Assembly (NCBI GenBank): GCA_013816225.1
Contig: JACDEQ010000093.1
Coordinates: 1-7,845, forward strand
DNA length: 7,845 nucleotides
Source: Armatimonadota bacterium
GTDB lineage: Bacteria > Armatimonadota > Fimbriimonadia > Fimbriimonadales > ATM1
Direction: 5' to 3'
In this document: in pieces, positions 5,469 through 7,845 of the stretch
Position numbering within the stretch: position 1 is the first letter of the stretch
How the letters are laid out: each line of letters begins with the position of its first letter
Made by a program: the position numbers and the translations under genes
Notes under the pieces: model-generated
What the model saw: only the letters and a program-made list of their open reading frames with translations
What the model was told of the DNA's origin: nothing
Database searches by the model: none

Positions 5469-5615
5469 TCACCCCACCTGCTGGCCATCCCCCGCTCCCC
5501 AGCCGAACGACCTCGGCAAACCGGCAGGGTGCAGCATTTCGACTTCGTACTGGGCAGCCGCTTGCGAGAACAGCAACGCGCGCAACACCCGGGCGGCACT
5601 CGTCAAACGCCTCAT
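5469..5615 (-). pseudogene. Truncated HAF-repeat-like exported protein remnant
   Basis: A 48-codon frame begins at ATG 5615, directly after an in-frame TAA, and ends in two consecutive TGA codons. It starts with a signal-peptide-like stretch (MRRLTSAARVLRALLFSQAAA), then QYEVEMLHPAG and GWGAGDGQQVG. The pattern of a short hydrophobic leader ending in AxA-Q followed by LHPAG and ending in GQQVG resembles one unit of HAF-family extracellular repeat proteins, which normally carry many such units. No further unit is visible in any frame downstream, so this is probably the 5' stub of a lost gene, although a tiny exported protein cannot be excluded. No Shine-Dalgarno site is seen. The arginine inside the hydrophobic core suggests decay. 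The rest of the 5401-5692 interval shows nothing recognisable. Confidence 0.4.
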
Positions 5616-5692
5616 TTACGTTAGTTTGCGCCGCCCATCTAAGAAACTCGACTGCCGAATCGACACCGGGGCCGTCCGCCAATAGTGCAAGA

Positions 5693-6373
5693 TCAGTTCG
5701 TCCGAATATCCCGCATCCATTTCACGTGCAAATCCAAGAACAACCGATTCCGCCCACCTATGTGCGCCGACTTGCCTTTCAGTTCATCGGGAACACTCGG
5801 AATCGCCCTCGGGAAATAGGGATCGACCGTGAGCTCCACTTCGGATAGCCCGTCCGGGTTGCCAGCCTGCTGGTTGCCGGCCTGCTGCAAGTCCTCAAGG
5901 CAGGCCTGCGGCGTCTTGCCCCAGAAGTTGTCCAAGGGCACCGGCTCATCGGTCCGATCGAAGCGCCACATCCAGTAACGGGTAACTCCAACGGGCGTCT
6001 CCTGCCTGGACTGGATCGCCTCTCCGACCGCCGTGCCCTGTAGACTCGCACACGTCCAAATTTCCTTGCTCTTGATATACGGCTCCAAAACCACCGCCGC
6101 CCAACCCGTGCGCGGGTCGCTCGGCGGCCACGAGTCCCAGGGCCGGTATCCGAGCTCGAGCTTCAGGTCGCGGCGATCTGGCATGTGGTCGTCGGAATCG
6201 GCGAGATACATGTCGAGCGCCGCGCCGAGCTGGCGCAGGTTGGCGATGCAGCCGCTTTTTTTGGCCATCTCCTTCGCGCGGGCGAGAACTGGGAACAAGA
6301 CAGCCGCCAAAATCGCGATAATCGCGATTACGACCAACAGCTCGATCAGCGTAAATCCTGCTTTCCGGTTCAA
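5693..6373 (-). CDS. Prepilin-type N-terminal cleavage/methylation domain protein (DUF1559-like)
   Basis: A pseudopilin-like exported protein of 226 residues. The leader MNRKAG is followed by FTLIELLVVIAIIAILAAVLFP. A prepilin peptidase would cut after Gly6 and N-methylate Phe7; Glu11 is the conserved fifth residue of the mature chain. The helix at residues 7-30 is the membrane/assembly segment. Then come the family-typical ARAKEMAKKSGCIANLRQLG and LDMYLADSDDHMPDR, and near the C-terminus SAHIGGRNRLFLDLHVKWMR. That segment holds an H-x9-D motif in which the usual following Gly is Leu. Such proteins are abundant in Armatimonadota and Planctomycetes and mostly have unknown roles at the envelope. 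No pilus assembly genes are nearby. The start is TTG 6373; no in-frame ATG fits, and the leader peptide fixes this start. A 15-bp tandem duplication lies inside (5859-5888). Confidence 0.9.
   Translation of the reverse strand: MNRKAGFTLIELLVVIAIIAILAAVLFPVLARAKEMAKKSGCIANLRQLGAALDMYLADSDDHMPDRRDLKLELGYRPWDSWPPSDPRTGWAAVVLEPYIKSKEIWTCASLQGTAVGEAIQSRQETPVGVTRYWMWRFDRTDEPVPLDNFWGKTPQACLEDLQQAGNQQAGNPDGLSEVELTVDPYFPRAIPSVPDELKGKSAHIGGRNRLFLDLHVKWMRDIRTN
5859..5888. repeat. 15-bp tandem duplication inside the prepilin-like gene
   Basis: TTGCCAGCCTGCTGG (5859-5873) is followed directly by TTGCCGGCCTGCTGC (5874-5888), 13 of 15 bases identical. Read on the minus strand it encodes QQAGN twice in frame. 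It adds five residues to a variable region between the N-terminal helix and the C-terminal H-x9-D motif. Confidence 0.8.
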
Positions 6374-6492
6374 TTTAGGGCAGCCTATAAATGACGATTT
6401 CCGCGGTTGTCTTGGGCGTCGGCCATGTCGGACAACTCATTTTCGCCTAGGTATGCCTGTGCCCATGCCACACCGCTCATTCGATAAAGGCT

Positions 6493-7101
6493 TTAGTTCT
6501 TGCTGCCGTAAATGCCGTCGAGCGCGCCCCACATTGCCTGGCTCACGGTCTCACATGCCGTCTTCGCTCGCTCGTACTCGGTGTCGTTCATCGCTCCGAT
6601 GAGCGTGTCCAGCTCTTCCACTTCGTGCCACTTTCCGGCGTGCTCCTCGAAATACTTTTCGCCCTTCGAATCCACCTTGTAGTGCTCACGCAGCCCGTCG
6701 AGCTTCGTCTGCGCAGTGTCGGGCTGCTGCACTTCGAAGGCGTAGAGAGCACCGACGGCGCTCGCGGCCGCGGAGAAGGCCGTCTTCACCGCGTCGACCA
6801 ATGCGCCGGTTTCGGCGAGCGCCGGATGCCCCTCATAGGTGCCGTCGCCATTGCGGCTCTTGCGAACGGCCGCAGCGAAGTCGAGCCAGAGGCCATGGTG
6901 TTCGCGCTCTTCGTGGGCGAGGGCGCGTCGGTCAAGTCTGTCCCAGCCGCCGGCGATCAAATTCACAAAGTGTCCGTAGTCCTCGGCGTAGCGATCCAGC
7001 TTCTCGATGGGGAGCGTTCCATGGCGCCAGTCGGTGTAAAAGGGGTGTTTGTTGAGGTCGTATTTAGCGACGATTTCGCGAAGTTCGGTAATGCGGCTCA
7101 T
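6493..7101 (-). CDS. CADD/PqqC-type heme-oxygenase-fold protein (iron-containing redox enzyme family)
   Basis: A 202-residue all-helical protein of the TenA/PqqC/CADD group. It resembles Chlamydia CADD along its length. HPFYTDWRHGTLPIEKLDRY matches HTFYxKWxxGELxxExL. ALYAFEVQQPDTAQTKLDGL matches ALYSYExQIPxxAxxKIxGL, and the end ACETVSQAMWGALDGIY matches the last helix. CADD is a di-metal self-sacrificing oxygenase that makes para-aminobenzoate, for folate, from its own tyrosine. The counterparts of its Tyr27 and Lys152 appear here as Tyr22 and Lys133. Candidate metal ligands are Glu64/65, His68, Glu123 and His154. The last ligand segment, HxxxDxxH in CADD, reads HAGKWHEVEE, so one or two ligands are changed or shifted. 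Alternatives are a TenA-like or other oxygenase role. ATG 7101 is the start; a weak AGGGGA lies about 12 bases before it. No folate genes are adjacent. Confidence 0.8.
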   Translation of the reverse strand: MSRITELREIVAKYDLNKHPFYTDWRHGTLPIEKLDRYAEDYGHFVNLIAGGWDRLDRRALAHEEREHHGLWLDFAAAVRKSRNGDGTYEGHPALAETGALVDAVKTAFSAAASAVGALYAFEVQQPDTAQTKLDGLREHYKVDSKGEKYFEEHAGKWHEVEELDTLIGAMNDTEYERAKTACETVSQAMWGALDGIYGSKN

Positions 7102-7265
7102 CGCTAACTATTATCCCCTATCTCTGGGCGGCAACGTCGACTAAGTGCCTTTCGACTTCCGCGCAGCGAAGATGGCGCCACGCCGCGACAATTGAGTTGC
7201 CGGGCTCCTTCTTTGTAGGGCATAGCAGCCCCGAGCACAAGTGCGGTTAGTCGCGATTGGTTATT

Positions 7266-7291
7266 GCGGCGCTCCGGCCTGGGAGCGCCGC
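7266..7291 (-). terminator. Strong hairpin just after the cyclase-like gene
   Basis: GCGGCGCTCC and its exact reverse complement GGAGCGCCGC form a 10-bp GC-rich stem with a 6-base loop. It begins 6 bases after the TGA of the cyclase-like gene, so termination of that transcript is the natural reading. The bases after it on the minus strand (AATAACC) are not a T-run, so it may act as a 3'-end stabiliser or be a dispersed repeat instead. Confidence 0.5.
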
Positions 7292-7297
7292 GCATTT

Positions 7298-7845
7298 TCA
7301 GGGTGCCGCGGGCGGCAAAGGTGGCGGCTGTTGAATCGCTGCGCGCAAATCTGCCGTGGCCAGCGTGGGGCTCCAGAGAAACACCTTCTCTCCGTGCACT
7401 TCCGCGGTATCGTCGCCGACGCTCTTTCCGCCCCCGGGAAGGAACACGGCCGCATCGTCGGTAATCGCGATGCCGCCGATGGGAGCGATTCGCTGCACGT
7501 GCGAGGTCACATCGATCACGTGTGAAAACTCTACGGAACGGACATCCTGCCCGGAGGTCATCACCGCTCCGGTGTGAATTCCACACCGGACCTCGAACGG
7601 ATGGTCCGTCTTGTTGCGGAATGAGTTGAACTCGATCATTCCGCCTTGGATCCGCCGCGCGGCCTTGAAGGCTTGGCGAGGATGTTCAAACGTTAGCATG
7701 ATGCCGTCGCCTGCGGTGCTGTGGAGCTTTCCTTCGAACTGCTTCCCGCTAGCGACTACGAATTTCGTGTACTCGCCGAACGTATATTCAGAGGCCAGCG
7801 GATCGGTAGCCGCCTTTATTCTCGTGCTGCCGACGACATCGACGC
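7298..7845 (-). CDS. Class III nucleotide cyclase-like domain protein, C-terminal part, runs off the right edge
   Basis: About 182 codons of an adenylate/guanylate cyclase-type catalytic domain; the gene's 5' part lies beyond the window. Visible landmarks in order are VDVVGSTRIK (first metal-binding aspartate), KLHSTAGDGIMLTFEHP (second metal aspartate in GDG), FEVRCGIHTGAV, and FSHVIDVTSHVQRIA, followed by GGIAITDDA. The chain ends in a short proline-rich tail (QQPPPLPPAAP). The fold is therefore clear. However, the substrate-specifying lysine expected three residues before GDG is serine. In the VNxxxRL segment, which normally holds the transition-state asparagine and arginine, the sequence has IDVTSHV, giving Asp and His instead. 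It may have lost cyclase activity or act as a regulatory, nucleotide-binding module. Any sensor or membrane domain would be upstream and is not seen. ATG 7699 is internal, not the start. Confidence 0.85.
   Translation of the reverse strand, partial: VDVVGSTRIKAATDPLASEYTFGEYTKFVVASGKQFEGKLHSTAGDGIMLTFEHPRQAFKAARRIQGGMIEFNSFRNKTDHPFEVRCGIHTGAVMTSGQDVRSVEFSHVIDVTSHVQRIAPIGGIAITDDAAVFLPGGGKSVGDDTAEVHGEKVFLWSPTLATADLRAAIQQPPPLPPAAP

Noticed and set aside
5386..5682. 98-codon minus-strand frame between the prepilin-like gene and the second speE-like gene
   Set aside because: It overlaps the 3' end of the speE-like gene and competes with the HAF-like frame, which has more recognisable features. 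I could not link it to any family, although its first 30 residues look protein-like.
6381..6411. Promoter for the prepilin-like gene (AAGACA, 18-base spacer, TATAGG on the minus strand)
   Set aside because: Each box matches the consensus at only 4 of 6 positions, which is common by chance. It would give an almost leaderless message, so it is not listed as a feature.
7104..7586. 160-codon minus-strand frame
   Set aside because: It overlaps the cyclase-like gene in another frame, is arginine-rich and spans the post-gene hairpin; the cyclase frame has clear family motifs.
1..7845. tRNA, rRNA, CRISPR array, transposase, phage or toxin-antitoxin system
   Set aside because: None seen on either strand. 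The only repeats are the short elements listed.

Overview
The window looks like ordinary chromosome of a free-living bacterium of moderate to high GC. The organism is best guessed as a member of Armatimonadota (Fimbriimonadia-like). This rests on the style of the prepilin-type protein (FTLIELLVVIAIIAILAAVLFP start followed by an H-x9-D motif), a HAF-like export remnant, frequent TTG/GTG starts with poor Shine-Dalgarno sites, and GC-rich palindromic dispersed repeats. It is an inference from protein style, not a proven assignment.

Left block (1-2140, minus strand): a group-2-like sigma-70 factor, then greA, then lysS, whose GTG start overlaps the greA stop by 4 bases. lysS runs off the left edge. 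The sigma gene is preceded by two perfect head-to-tail copies of a 16-bp unit.

Middle block (2141-5400): a polyamine locus. A 380-bp leader region precedes speD (plus strand), a pyruvoyl-type AdoMet decarboxylase with an unusual N-terminal membrane segment plus linker. Convergent to it is a Bacillus-type aminopropyltransferase (speE-like 1, minus). After a repeat-rich spacer and a frameshifted S24/S26-like gene (minus) comes a second, clearly different aminopropyltransferase of Thermus/ACL5 type (speE-like 2, plus). Together these can make decarboxylated AdoMet and transfer aminopropyl groups to two different amine acceptors. No putrescine- or agmatine-forming enzyme is in the window.

Right block (5401-7845, minus strand): a 48-codon remnant resembling the start of a HAF-repeat exported protein, a type IV-prepilin-like protein, a CADD/PqqC-type heme-oxygenase-fold protein retaining the tyrosine and lysine matching those of the self-sacrificing pABA synthase CADD, and the C-terminal part of a class III nucleotide cyclase-like protein with degenerate catalytic positions, followed by a strong hairpin.

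No tRNA, rRNA, CRISPR array, transposase or phage gene is visible. The points most worth a second look are the membrane-anchored SpeD with two divergent aminopropyltransferases, the CADD-like protein, the broken S24-like gene bracketed by related repeats, and the tandem repeat in front of the sigma gene.
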